Origin: JBOFSQ01 sp051651625
GTDB lineage: Bacteria > Planctomycetota > Planctomycetia > Pirellulales > Thermoguttaceae
Assembly: GCA_051651625.1 (NCBI GenBank)
Contig: JBOFSQ010000025.1
Span: 1-30,542, forward strand
Length of the DNA: 30,542 bases
Direction of reading: 5' to 3'
Part shown: positions 7,026-15,268 of the stretch, in pieces
Layout of the letters: each line of letters begins with the position of its first letter
Numbering within the stretch: the first letter of the stretch is position 1
Notes under the pieces: generated by a model
The model's database searches: none
What the model saw: the letters and a program-made list of their open reading frames with translations, nothing else
What the model was told of the DNA's origin: nothing
Program-made: the position numbers and the translations under genes

Positions 7026-8924
7026 ATGCAGCATCACTTGTCCGCCGGTGACGGGAATCGCTTGACCCGTTTCATAAGGTTGCGTCACTGCGTAGACGAT
7101 TGCGTGCGCAACGTCGCTCGGTGTGCAACCGCGTCCCATCGGGACTTGCGATTCGTAGTGCAAACGAACGTCGTTCGTCGTCTTCGCGCCCGGAACTTTC
7201 CCCGTGCGGAGATACTGAACAAACAGTCCGTTCTCTGGATCGCTCCAGAGCGGCCCATCGTAAAAATTGCCCGGACAGATGCTGTTAACTTTGATCTTGT
7301 CGGCGACGAGTTCGAGTGCGAAACTTTGCGTGAGACCAACGGTGCCGAACTTGCTCCCCGCGTAAGCACCGTTGCTCTTCGACCCGACAAGTCCGCTCTT
7401 CGAGTTGACTTGCACAATGTCGCTCCAAAGTCCGCTCGCCGCGTTCTGCCGCGACATCACCAGCGATGCGTGCTTCACGCACAAAAAGTAACCAATGTAG
7501 TTAACGTTCGTCACGAAGTCCCAATCTTTTTGGGCAAACGTCTTGACCGATCCGGCCTTGAGAACTCCCGCGTTGGCGACGAACAAATCAATTCCGCCGT
7601 ACCGCGCGACGACAGTCGCAATCATCGCCGCAACCGATTCTTCATTTGCGATGTTGACAACAACACTCGTTGTCTTTTTGAGTGACTTCGCTGCGCGCTC
7701 CGCGCCAGCGGCGTCAAGATCGGCGATCACAACTTCCGCACCGGCGGCGACGAGTGACTCTGCGATTCCGTAACCAAAACCTTGCGCACCGCCCGTCACG
7801 ACCGCGACTTTGCCGACGAGTCCGCCGCGAGAGTTTCCCGCCGCAACTTTTTGGCGATACGATTCGACTTCCCAATTTTCGATGAACTCACGCTGCGCGT
7901 CGGTCAAATAATTCACGCCGCCAAACGCTGGAACAAGAGTTTCGATTCGTGCCGCATCGCGTGCAAGAGCCTCAACGGTTTCAGCCGCCGCGAGCGTCGG
8001 GGCCGCGACAAACACCGCCTTTCCTCGCACCTCCACAACCTTCGGCAAATAACCGCGCGACGCACGAAACGACTCAATCGCGTCGCGTGTTACGTCGTCG
8101 CAGACGAGCGTGAACGCCTTCGCATAAACCATCTGGTCTGGATTGAGTGGCCCACGCGCGGTGGCAAACGGCGCGAGACTTTTTACCACGACGAGTCCCC
8201 CAGACTCCGCAAGCCACGAACGCAACAGCGGTGCCTTTTCGTTAACGTAAGCTGCATCGAGCGGCGCGACTTCGAGAGATTTTTGCGGATCGACGTTCGC
8301 AGCTTTGTATTGTGCTTCGAGCGTTGAAACGATGTGTTTGTACGTCGCGTGAATTTCGTCAGCCGTTTTTCCACCGACGAAGACGCCGTGATTTTGCAGG
8401 AAAATTACTTGCGGTTTGCGATTGTGTTTTTGTATGTAATCGCGGTTTGCGGCGTAAACGGTTTGCGCGAGCGTGAAACCGGGATCAACGTAATCGACCC
8501 AGAGTGCATCGGGAAACAATCTCGCACACTCTTCGCGTCCGCGCTGGCCGCACGTCATTCCGTTGACGAGCGTTGGGTGGAGGTGAACGACGAATGCGAA
8601 GTCCATCAGATCGTGGAGCGGTGCCTCGACCGACGGACGCCCGTCGCTCCCCGTCGCAACCGCATACGCCATCAGTCGCTTGATCCGTTCTTCGCGGTCT
8701 TCTTTCGACGCGAACTCCGTCGGCCAAGTAAAACACTCGGCGATGACGCTGCGTTCCATCTTGACGAAATCGCTCGCCGTAATCGTTGCGAGTGCGACGC
8801 CGCTCGGTTTGACGTAGAGAAAACGTTCGTCCTTGCACGACGTATTCCCGCCGCCCGCCAAGACAAACTGCGGATTCGATCCGTAAACACGCGAGACTTC
8901 TGCGATGGTTTCTGCGATTGACAT
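7023..8924 (-). CDS. Bifunctional class II aldolase / short-chain dehydrogenase (RhaD-SDR type)
   Basis: 633 residues from the ATG at 8924. A start further upstream at 9092 would add 56 residues translated from family B repeats, so I reject it. The N-terminal domain (about 1-240) is a class II aldolase/adducin fold: GGGNTS at 24-29, zinc ligands His114 and His116 in VHLHP, and His179 in QNHG. The C-terminal domain (about 370-633) is an SDR with TGGAQGFG at 377-384 (NAD(P) binding), NAG at 451-453, Ser508/510 and YxxxK at 521-525. Fusions like this are annotated as rhamnulose-1-phosphate aldolase/lactaldehyde dehydrogenase, cleaving the sugar phosphate to DHAP and lactaldehyde; the real substrate here is uncertain and no sugar kinase or isomerase is nearby. 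The stop TAG belongs to a family A terminal repeat. Confidence 0.88.
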   Translation of the reverse strand: MSIAETIAEVSRVYGSNPQFVLAGGGNTSCKDERFLYVKPSGVALATITASDFVKMERSVIAECFTWPTEFASKEDREERIKRLMAYAVATGSDGRPSVEAPLHDLMDFAFVVHLHPTLVNGMTCGQRGREECARLFPDALWVDYVDPGFTLAQTVYAANRDYIQKHNRKPQVIFLQNHGVFVGGKTADEIHATYKHIVSTLEAQYKAANVDPQKSLEVAPLDAAYVNEKAPLLRSWLAESGGLVVVKSLAPFATARGPLNPDQMVYAKAFTLVCDDVTRDAIESFRASRGYLPKVVEVRGKAVFVAAPTLAAAETVEALARDAARIETLVPAFGGVNYLTDAQREFIENWEVESYRQKVAAGNSRGGLVGKVAVVTGGAQGFGYGIAESLVAAGAEVVIADLDAAGAERAAKSLKKTTSVVVNIANEESVAAMIATVVARYGGIDLFVANAGVLKAGSVKTFAQKDWDFVTNVNYIGYFLCVKHASLVMSRQNAASGLWSDIVQVNSKSGLVGSKSNGAYAGSKFGTVGLTQSFALELVADKIKVNSICPGNFYDGPLWSDPENGLFVQYLRTGKVPGAKTTNDVRLHYESQVPMGRGCTPSDVAHAIVYAVTQPYETGQAIPVTGGQVMLH

Positions 8925-8952
8925 TTGTTGATGTTGATGTGAGAGTTCGTGG

Positions 8953-9114
8953 CACTCGCTTACGCTTCGTGTTCTGATTTGTGGCACTCGCTTACGCTTC
9001 GCGTTCTGATTCGGGCACTCGCTTACGCTTCGTGTTCTTGTTTCTTGCCGACCGCAACGAAGTTGCCGGGAGGCTACCGGATGCAACGTCACGTTGCCTC
9101 ACTTACGCTTCGTG
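8953..9114 (-). repeat. Family B array (32-bp period) plus one divergent unit
   Basis: CACTCGCTTACGCTTC occurs exactly at 8953, 8985 and 9017, a strict 32-bp spacing; the bases between are also similar (GTGTTCTGATT). A fourth, diverged unit (CTCACTTACGCTTCGTG) at 9098-9114 overlaps the end of the PFK gene. On the minus strand the core reads GAAGCGTAAGCGAGTG, the orientation seen at 15150-15261. The array fills the gap between PFK and the aldolase gene. Confidence 0.75.
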
Positions 9115-10422
9115 TTCCGATTTGGTTCGGTCGGCCTGCGGGATGTAGGCAGGGAGTTTTTTGGCCGCGTAGATCGGGGCGAACGCGGTGAGACGTTGAC
9201 GTCCGCCGAGCATCGGCAGCGTTAACATCTCTTCGCCAACAAGCGGCATCGCGTAACGAACGAAGTCGTCCGCAACGTCGTAACCCGATGGCAGAATCCA
9301 CTCCTTCGGGAACGTCCGTTCGCTGTTCGCAACTTTCTCAAGCGGGACGCCATCGTAACGAACAGAATAAATGAAACCATCGTCGCGGAGAATCGTTGCC
9401 ATGTTTCCGCCGCGTCCGGTGGCCGCGAGTTCGACCGCTTTCTGTCCGCACCGGTACGCCTCGTCGAGATCGACAATCGAAGCATACGCCATCGAGTGAC
9501 GCTGATCAGTTCCGCTCACGTTTCCACGCGCCGAACCCTTCGCGCCGATCCCGACCTTGTTGAGATAATTGACAACCATCTGCGCCACTGTCGTTTGACT
9601 TGCGCCGAAGTTTGTATGTCCGAACGAGTCTTTGACCGCACCACTTGAATTATTTTCACCGCCAACGTCAAAACCTTCAGAGATCACAACGACGCAGCGT
9701 CCGGCGGCGCGAACGGTCGCGCGGACTTGTTCGGCGAGTTCTACAAGCGTAACGGGCGACTCCGCAAGATAGATGTGAAGCGGCATCGCACGAAGCGGAT
9801 CGGCCAGCCGTGCCGCAGCCGGAATGAACCCGATCTTTCGCCCCATCGCCTGCAAAACGAGTACCGGATCAGCAGGCGACGACCCTTTGTTCTCCTCGTT
9901 CGCATACTGAACGGTGTGCATCCAATACTTCGCCGTCGAGCCGTAACCCGGCGTATGGTCGATTAACTTGCGTTCGCTGTCGCCGACATCGTTGTCGATT
10001 GTCTTCGGTACTCCAACCGCAACAACATCGACGCCGCGATTCTGCGCAAGCTCGGCGATTTTGTGGGCGGTGTCCATCGAGTCGTTTCCGCCGTTGTAGA
10101 GGAAATAACCGATGTTGTGCGCGCGAAGAACCTCAACGACGCGATCAAAGTCTTCGGCTTGATGCGACTTGAGTTTGTAGCGACACGTCCCAATCGAACC
10201 AGCGACGGGCGTATAACGCAAGAGTGCAACTTCGTCGGCGTTTTGCTCGGAAAGATTGAGCAGCTCTTCTTTGAGAACGCCTTCAATTCCGTGGCATCCG
10301 CCGTAGACGGTGCCGATGCAGTCAAACTCCTTCGCCGCATCGATCACGCCGCGAAGCGAACTGTTGATGACACACGTCGGCCCGCCACTCTGGGCGATCA
10401 AAAGATTTTTGCGGGGCTTCAT
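9103..10422 (-). CDS. pfp: Pyrophosphate-type 6-phosphofructokinase
   Basis: 439 residues. The start chosen is the ATG at 10422, because GAGGA lies 8 bases before it; an ATG five codons upstream (10437) has no ribosome-binding site. Motifs: QSGGPTCVINSS at 11-22 (phosphoryl-donor loop), GGNDS at 111-115 and PKTIDND at 139-145. The Asp at 114 and the Lys at 140 replace the Gly residues of ATP-dependent enzymes (GGDGS, PGTIDND) and are the known determinants of PPi use. It would phosphorylate fructose 6-phosphate reversibly in glycolysis. A 51-residue membrane protein gene ends 4 bases upstream in the same transcript. The last residues (SEHEA, stop TAA) are encoded by a family B repeat. Confidence 0.9.
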   Translation of the reverse strand: MKPRKNLLIAQSGGPTCVINSSLRGVIDAAKEFDCIGTVYGGCHGIEGVLKEELLNLSEQNADEVALLRYTPVAGSIGTCRYKLKSHQAEDFDRVVEVLRAHNIGYFLYNGGNDSMDTAHKIAELAQNRGVDVVAVGVPKTIDNDVGDSERKLIDHTPGYGSTAKYWMHTVQYANEENKGSSPADPVLVLQAMGRKIGFIPAAARLADPLRAMPLHIYLAESPVTLVELAEQVRATVRAAGRCVVVISEGFDVGGENNSSGAVKDSFGHTNFGASQTTVAQMVVNYLNKVGIGAKGSARGNVSGTDQRHSMAYASIVDLDEAYRCGQKAVELAATGRGGNMATILRDDGFIYSVRYDGVPLEKVANSERTFPKEWILPSGYDVADDFVRYAMPLVGEEMLTLPMLGGRQRLTAFAPIYAAKKLPAYIPQADRTKSEHEA

Positions 10423-10426
10423 CGCA

Positions 10427-10582
10427 TCATTCCTCATCGCGGCGGACGTTTTCGTTCTGTGTTTTTCGGAACCGTGCGACGAGGAGCATCGCGGTTGCCG
10501 TCACCGCGCCACCGCAGAATGCTGCGACGGTGAACGTGAGAAAATCGTGCCCGAAACAGTGTGCCAAGAGAATCGTGTTCAT
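10427..10582 (-). CDS. Small single-pass membrane protein (51 aa), hypothetical
   Basis: Starts at the ATG at 10582 with a full AAGGAG about 8 bases upstream and a well-formed promoter at 10630-10658. The product begins MNTILLAHCFGHDFLTFTVA, continues with a hydrophobic Ala/Gly/Leu stretch (about residues 13-36) and ends in a charged tail (RFRKTQNENVRRDEE), so one membrane segment with a cytosolic tail is likely. The stop codon is embedded in the Shine-Dalgarno region of the PFK gene (GAGGAATGA), which suggests coupling. A longer frame starting at 10762 would run through the family A repeat and is rejected. I do not recognise the family. Confidence 0.7.
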   Translation of the reverse strand: MNTILLAHCFGHDFLTFTVAAFCGGAVTATAMLLVARFRKTQNENVRRDEE

Positions 10583-10629
10583 TGTTGTAACTCCTTGTTG
10601 ATTATGGAGGTTGTTAAGACGCGCGGTGT

Positions 10630-10658
10630 ATTCTAACGACGATGCCCGCATTCGACAA
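10630..10658 (-). promoter_or_regulatory. sigma70-like promoter for the 51-aa protein and PFK
   Basis: Minus strand: TTGTCG (10653-10658), 17-base spacer, TAGAAT (10630-10635). About 48 bases upstream of the 51-residue gene; no other promoter is seen before PFK, so both are likely cotranscribed. Confidence 0.65.
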
Positions 10659-10686
10659 TCCCCCGCGTTGCACGGAGGCGGTAAAA

Positions 10687-10831
10687 TAGACTTGTTCGGA
10701 AACGTCAATTTGGGGCGATTTGGTAGTTCTGGTTCGGCATAGCCGAACCCTCCAGTTATCAACGCCGTAGGCGTTTGGAGGGTTCGGCTATGCCGAACCG
10801 ATGTGCGGGTGCAAGTTTCCGAACAGGTCTA
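10687..10831. mobile_element. Family A MITE-like element, complete copy A2
   Basis: 145 bp bounded by TAGACTTGTTCGGAAAC (10687-10703) and GTTTCCGAACAGGTCTA (10815-10831); the ends are inverted repeats matching at 16 of 17 positions. Inside are GGTTCGGCATAGCCGAACC and GGTTCGGCTATGCCGAACC as facing palindromes around a CGCCgtaGGCG core. No coding capacity, so it would be non-autonomous (MITE- or REP/BIME-like). It lies between the 51-aa gene promoter and the yqaA-like gene. Confidence 0.7.
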
Positions 10832-10850
10832 ATGTATCCCCGTTACGGGC

Positions 10851-11444
10851 CTACATCAAACACCGCACAACAACAAATCCACCGACTAGGAGAACCCCAG
10901 CGAGAAGGGCGAAGAGGTCGAAGTAGCGGTCGATGGTTGTACGAATTGTTGGGCCGCAGAAAAACATCAGCGACGCGACAAGGTAAAACCGCATCCCGCG
11001 TCCCAAGACCGACGCTGCAATGAGCGTCCACAGCGGGATTTTCGCCACGCCAGCGGCTATCGTGAAAACTTTGTACGGAATCGGTGTAAACGCCGAAAGC
11101 CAAATCGCCAGAAATGCGTTGGCGTGAAATTTTTTGACAACCATCTCGACGAGCGACTCCGTGATCCCCGGAACATACGCAAAGAAAAACCAGCTCGTCG
11201 CCGACCAAAACATATAACCAATCGCGTAACCTATCAGCGCACCCAAGACCGACCCTGCGAGACTCACCGTCGCATAGACAAACGCACGCCGCGGACGCCC
11301 CGCCGAGAGCGCAATCTGCAAGACATCCGGCGGGATCGGAAAAAACGAACTCTCCGCCAACGCCAAAACAAACAGCATCGGCGTCCCGAACCGCGTTTCA
11401 GACCACGACAAAACCCAATTATAAAGACGACGAAGCCAAATCAT
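10851..11444 (-). CDS. YqaA-like/DedA-type membrane protein (VTT domain)
   Basis: 197 residues with about five hydrophobic segments. The N-terminal ETRFGTPMLFVLALAESSFF then PIPPDVLQIAL pattern, the Gly-rich GSVLGALIGYAIGY segment and FTPIPYKVFTIAAGV match the SNARE-associated (VTT/DedA) family, YqaA branch, of inner-membrane proteins; related DedA proteins act in lipid-carrier flipping and membrane homeostasis. The ATG overlaps the stop of the GHL10 gene (ATGA), so the two are coupled, although no functional link is known. Confidence 0.85.
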   Translation of the reverse strand: MIWLRRLYNWVLSWSETRFGTPMLFVLALAESSFFPIPPDVLQIALSAGRPRRAFVYATVSLAGSVLGALIGYAIGYMFWSATSWFFFAYVPGITESLVEMVVKKFHANAFLAIWLSAFTPIPYKVFTIAAGVAKIPLWTLIAASVLGRGMRFYLVASLMFFCGPTIRTTIDRYFDLFALLAGVLLVGGFVVVRCLM

Positions 11445-13546
11445 TTTTGTGGAATGTGTTGTGAGGGGCTTGTCGGCCCTGTCGCAAGTGGCGGCACGAT
11501 GTTTTCGATTGTGCGCGAGTCGAGATTGAAAATTGTGAAACCGCGCGCACCACGCTGTCGCAGCGTCTCGATCTGAACCGCAACGTCTTCAGGACGCATC
11601 GCAATCCCCGTCGCCGTCGCACCGATCCCCGGATAAACTGGAATCTTGCCGTGTACTCTCGCAAGTTGCGAACCAACGTAACCGCCGAACTGCGTCACAC
11701 TTTCGGTGTAGTCCATCGGGCAAACGAAGTCGAGATAACCGCGTTCCACCCAGACCGGCCAGTCTTGCAGAACCCACTTTCGACAACCCGGATACGCCGG
11801 AAAGACCGCCGCCGAGACTTTCAAATTCGGTTTGCGTTCTTTGAGTTTGTCAACACCAGCACGAACCATCGCAACAAGTTCGGTGATCTGTTCGCAACGC
11901 CAGTCGTCGTAGTCGGCGCGAAACGTACCGCTCGTGCAGTCGCGCACCCAATTATTCCAACCGGAATCTGTGTCGTTCCAACTTTCGGGAATCGTCTTTC
12001 CACCATCGACAGTGTGTTGCGTGAAACGTTCTTTGCAACCGTCGCAGAAACACGAGTCGTCGCCGGGGTAACGAATGTAGTCGAAGTGAATTCCATCGAC
12101 GTCGTAGTTCGTCGCCACTTCGAGCATCGCGTCGCATTCGAGTTTCTTGTTTCGCGGATCGGACGGGCAGAGCCACGGCTGCTCCGTTCCGTCGCTCTTT
12201 TTTTGGAAACGGTGTTCCCGCGTCATTGCATCTTTGAAAGTTGGCGGCGAGTACGAAGCGTTGAAGTTAACTTTCCAGACGTGAACTTCGATTCCGTATT
12301 TCTTTCCAGCCGCGACGGCCTGCGCGATTTGGTCGCCGTATTTTTCGTAGGTCGCGCTTCGCGGCAACAGGTCGCTCGCGTAGTGCGCGACGCCGCCCCA
12401 GAGCATATTCGGTATCACCGCCGTGAAACCGTTTTCGGAAAGTTCGCGCATCGTGCGGTCCCAGTCACCGGCGTAGGCTCCGGTTCCGGCGTGTTCCCAC
12501 CACGCACGAAACTCGCCACGCGGACTCGGCAAGGCCCGAAGGTAGTCCGCAGCAATCCCGCGGTAGACACACTGGCCGTCAACGTAAATCGCAGCGAATT
12601 CTTCGTTCGACAACTCGCGTTCGGTGTCGCCGAACGCGAGAAGCAGTGATGCCTCTCGCTCATGGTAGTTTGCGGAGAAGCGACCGTGTGGGTCTCCGGG
12701 CAACTGTCCGATGCGAGCGATTCGTTTGGCGAGTTCGGTCAGTATGTCGCGCCGAATTTGTGGATCGTACTCACTCAAAGTTGTGACGATAGATTGCGAA
12801 TCGCCGTCTGCAACTTTGTCAAGCGTGATTAACTTGCCGCCAGCGGCCACGAAGTCTTTGAGGAGTGCGTCTGTGTTTGCCGACAACTTTGGATTCAGCG
12901 GCAAGACGACGCACTTGCGATTTGCGAGCAGTGCGGGCGTGAGAGCATCTTGCGAAACTTGTGCGACGTGAACACCAGCGTTCTCGCACTGGTTTATCAC
13001 GCGCCGCGCCGCTGACCGCGATTCGTTTTCGTCGCCGATGACGACCAGCGTTGAGAGCGTCACGCCTTCGAGCGCGAGCAGTTTCACCGACGCATCGACC
13101 GAGTCGCCACGCCAAAACGCGACGCGAACGACTTCTGCGTTGTCCCAACCGCTCGGCTTGTCTTCGGGTTTGAAGTCGCCGCGTGCGAAGTGCAACTGTT
13201 GTTTGCCGGTGCCGGTGAGCGATCTGCCGCAGCCGTACCAACCGCCGCCGCACTTGAAGTAGAGCGTGACGTTCCCGACCGCCGCCGTATCACTGACATC
13301 AATCGTGAGCTTGAACTCGTCGCACAACGACAGATCGCGTTTGAGATCAAAGTCGGCGTATGAACGATCAACCTTGGCGTCGGCAGCGAACGGCAGCGAC
13401 AGCGTTTGCGAGTCGAACGCCGCAGTGGAACTGCGACTTTTTGCGAAGTCGGTGAGCGGTGCAGCACCATCGCTTGCGGTTGCAAGTTTCGGAAGACACG
13501 CAAAGAAAATCGCAATGGCAACAGCGATGCAGAGATGACGCGACAT
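11441..13546 (-). CDS. Secreted GHL10-like glycoside hydrolase (family-10-like, DUF187 type)
   Basis: 701 residues with a signal peptide (about 1-24, ending LATAS). AAGGAG lies 9 bases before the ATG. Residues ~30-165 look like a beta-rich carbohydrate-binding region (SLCDEFKLTIDVSD, LYFKCGGGWYG); ~168-285 an alpha/beta segment starting TLVVIGDENES; from ~345 the catalytic-type barrel: FRAWWEHAGTGAYAGDWDRT, NGFTAVIPNMLWGG, VDGIHFDYIRYPGDD followed by CFCDGCKERF, and DFVCPMDYTES. The IHFDYIRYP block and the CxCxxC that follows are characteristic of GHL10-type proteins, believed to cut peptidoglycan-like or other glycans. The enzyme would act outside the cytoplasm. Substrate unknown. Confidence 0.87.
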   Translation of the reverse strand: MSRHLCIAVAIAIFFACLPKLATASDGAAPLTDFAKSRSSTAAFDSQTLSLPFAADAKVDRSYADFDLKRDLSLCDEFKLTIDVSDTAAVGNVTLYFKCGGGWYGCGRSLTGTGKQQLHFARGDFKPEDKPSGWDNAEVVRVAFWRGDSVDASVKLLALEGVTLSTLVVIGDENESRSAARRVINQCENAGVHVAQVSQDALTPALLANRKCVVLPLNPKLSANTDALLKDFVAAGGKLITLDKVADGDSQSIVTTLSEYDPQIRRDILTELAKRIARIGQLPGDPHGRFSANYHEREASLLLAFGDTERELSNEEFAAIYVDGQCVYRGIAADYLRALPSPRGEFRAWWEHAGTGAYAGDWDRTMRELSENGFTAVIPNMLWGGVAHYASDLLPRSATYEKYGDQIAQAVAAGKKYGIEVHVWKVNFNASYSPPTFKDAMTREHRFQKKSDGTEQPWLCPSDPRNKKLECDAMLEVATNYDVDGIHFDYIRYPGDDSCFCDGCKERFTQHTVDGGKTIPESWNDTDSGWNNWVRDCTSGTFRADYDDWRCEQITELVAMVRAGVDKLKERKPNLKVSAAVFPAYPGCRKWVLQDWPVWVERGYLDFVCPMDYTESVTQFGGYVGSQLARVHGKIPVYPGIGATATGIAMRPEDVAVQIETLRQRGARGFTIFNLDSRTIENIVPPLATGPTSPSQHIPQK

Positions 13547-13581
13547 TGTTTGGGACTCCTTGGTTTTGGGTGGCGTGGTAA

Positions 13582-13880
13582 GCGTTCACGATTTGTTTCG
13601 TCGTCGCACATTCCTAGTCGCGTAGCGACGGCCTAATTGTAGCCGAGGGCAAGACGTACTCGTCGCAGCCCTCGGTTTGCGGCCACAAATGAAATGAAGT
13701 CCCGTAGGGACGACCTTATTCCGAATCAATAGAGTTAACGTTTTCGATGCGTTCCAATAAGGCCGCTCCTACGGAGCTACGGATTCTGTTGTGTCGTCAA
13801 CCCACGGCTGCGGCGAATACGCCTTGCCGTGGGCTACAATAAGGTCGCCGCTACGCGGCTAGGAAACAATCCGTGAACGC
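13582..13880. mobile_element. Family C compound inverted-repeat element (299 bp)
   Basis: Outer arms GCGTTCACGATTTGTTTC (13582-13599) and GAAACAATCCGTGAACGC (to 13880) are inverted, followed inward by 32-bp arms at 13613-13644 and 13832-13863 that match at 28 of 32 positions (CCTAGTCGCGTAGCG.., GGCCTAATTGTAGCC). Inside are further hairpins: CCGAGGGC/GCCCTCGG (13644-13677), GTCCCGTAGGGAC, GCTCCTACGGAGC, and CCCACGGC/GCCGTGGG (13801-13832). No coding capacity. This fills the 378-bp gap between the glycosidase and aminotransferase genes. Confidence 0.7.
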
Positions 13881-13924
13881 ATACACGAACTCTAACCATC
13901 ATAAGTTCATTGATGGTTTGCCCT

Positions 13925-15115
13925 CTACATCCATTGTCGTTTGAGTACGTCGGTGAGGATGTCGATTCCTTGTCGTGCTTCGGCGAGTGTGAGGTTCATT
14001 GCGGGGAGGAGTCGCAGAACGTTGCCATGCGTGCAGTTAATCAGCAGACCGTTTTCGAGACACGCCGCGACGTACTGCGCGCCTTCGTGCGCGAGTTCGA
14101 CGCCAATCATGACGCCCGTACCGCGTACCTCCGTGATCAGATCGACTTCGCTCGCAAGCTCCGTGAGACGGTCGATGAGGAACTGACCGACACGTTTGGC
14201 GTTGTCGAGAAGTTTTTCGCGTTCGATCATCTCGATAGCCGCGATCCCCGCAGCCGCCGAGATCGGATTGCCGCCGTAAGTCGATGCGTGCATCCCCGGA
14301 ACGAGACTCGCAGCGATGTCGCTCTTCGCCATCATCGCCGCTCCCGGAAGACTACCCGCGACCGCTTTGGCAAGCGTCATAATGTCTGGCTCGACGCCGA
14401 AGTGTTGATAGCCAAACCATTCGCCAGTGCGTCCGCAACCGGTTTGAACTTCGTCGAAAATTAGCAGCAGATTCCGTTCGTCGCAGAGTTGACGCAGACC
14501 TTGCAAGAATCCGGGCGGCGGCATTCGCACACCGCCTTCGCCCTGAATCGGCTCGATCATTATCGCCGCGGTTTCGTCGCACACAGCGGCGCGGGCTGCG
14601 TCGAGATCGCCATACGGAACGTAAGTAAACCCCGGCAGAATCGGGTGAAGCCCGTGGTGGTACTTCGGCTGCGCCGTCGCCGAAACGGCTCCCATCGTTC
14701 GCCCGTGAAAGCTGCCGCGAAACGTCACGATTTTGTATCGTTTTGACTGCGACGAGTGAAGCCGCGTCAGTTTGATCGCCGCTTCGTTCGCCTCCGCACC
14801 GCTGTTGCAGAAAAACGCCTTCCCGCCAAAACTGCGAACCGACAACATCTCCGCCCAAATCCCCTGCTGCTCCGTGTACCAACTATTCGGAACGTGAATC
14901 AACTGCGCAACCTGACGCTGTACCGCCTCAACTATCGGCGGCGGACAGTGACCCAAAAGTCCGCAACCCCAACCGGGGAAGAAGTCGATGTAGCGACGCC
15001 CAGTGGCGTCGTAGACCGTCGAGCCTTCACCGCGAACCAAAACAATCGGATACCGCGTGTAGTTCGCAATGACGTATTTCTCGAAACGTGCAAGTGTGGC
15101 TTGTGTGATGTCCAT
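13925..15115 (-). CDS. argD: Class III aminotransferase, acetylornithine aminotransferase-like
   Basis: 396 residues, the normal length for ArgD. Motifs of PLP fold-type I class III enzymes: NSGAEANEAAIKLTR at 104-118 (phosphate-binding and cofactor loop), FHGRTMGA at 136-143, EPIQGEGG at 188-195, DEVQTGCGRTG at 221-231 (Asp221 pairs with the PLP ring nitrogen), TLAKAVAGSLPGAA with Lys250 as the Schiff-base lysine, and STYGGNP. The family transfers an amino group between N-acetylornithine and 2-oxoglutarate in arginine synthesis; a related substrate (GABA, succinylornithine) cannot be excluded. No other arg genes are in the window. The ribosome-binding site is weak. Confidence 0.88.
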   Translation of the reverse strand: MDITQATLARFEKYVIANYTRYPIVLVRGEGSTVYDATGRRYIDFFPGWGCGLLGHCPPPIVEAVQRQVAQLIHVPNSWYTEQQGIWAEMLSVRSFGGKAFFCNSGAEANEAAIKLTRLHSSQSKRYKIVTFRGSFHGRTMGAVSATAQPKYHHGLHPILPGFTYVPYGDLDAARAAVCDETAAIMIEPIQGEGGVRMPPPGFLQGLRQLCDERNLLLIFDEVQTGCGRTGEWFGYQHFGVEPDIMTLAKAVAGSLPGAAMMAKSDIAASLVPGMHASTYGGNPISAAAGIAAIEMIEREKLLDNAKRVGQFLIDRLTELASEVDLITEVRGTGVMIGVELAHEGAQYVAACLENGLLINCTHGNVLRLLPAMNLTLAEARQGIDILTDVLKRQWM

Positions 15116-15149
15116 GGGAGTGGTGAGGGTTGGTGGTGAATAAGAACAC

Positions 15150-15261
15150 GAAGCGTAAGCGAGTGCCCAGAATCAGAGCGGGAAGCGTAAGCGAGTGGCC
15201 TGAATCAGAACACGAAGCGTAAGCGAGTGCCCAGAATCAGAACGGGAAGCGTAAGCGAGTG
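15150..15261 (+). repeat. Family B tandem array, four units with 32-bp period
   Basis: GAAGCGTAAGCGAGTG at 15150, 15182, 15214 and 15246, exactly 32 bp apart. Interunit sequences alternate between two types (CCCAGAATCAGAGCGG / GCCTGAATCAGAACAC), so the true unit may be 64 bp. The right edge runs into the stop codon of the enolase-superfamily gene (15269). Confidence 0.8.
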
Positions 15262-15268
15262 GCCAGAA

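Noticed and set aside
8953..9032. Regular 32-bp spacing resembling a CRISPR array (also at 15150-15261)
   Set aside because: The sequences between cores are near-identical rather than unique spacers, the core is only 16 bp and no cas genes are present.
8925..9092. N-terminal extension of the aldolase-SDR gene (56 residues)
   Set aside because: It is translated family B repeat; the class II aldolase family starts near MSIAETIAEV.
11651..12649. 332-codon plus-strand frame opposite the GHL10 gene
   Set aside because: An antisense shadow without ribosome-binding site or domains.
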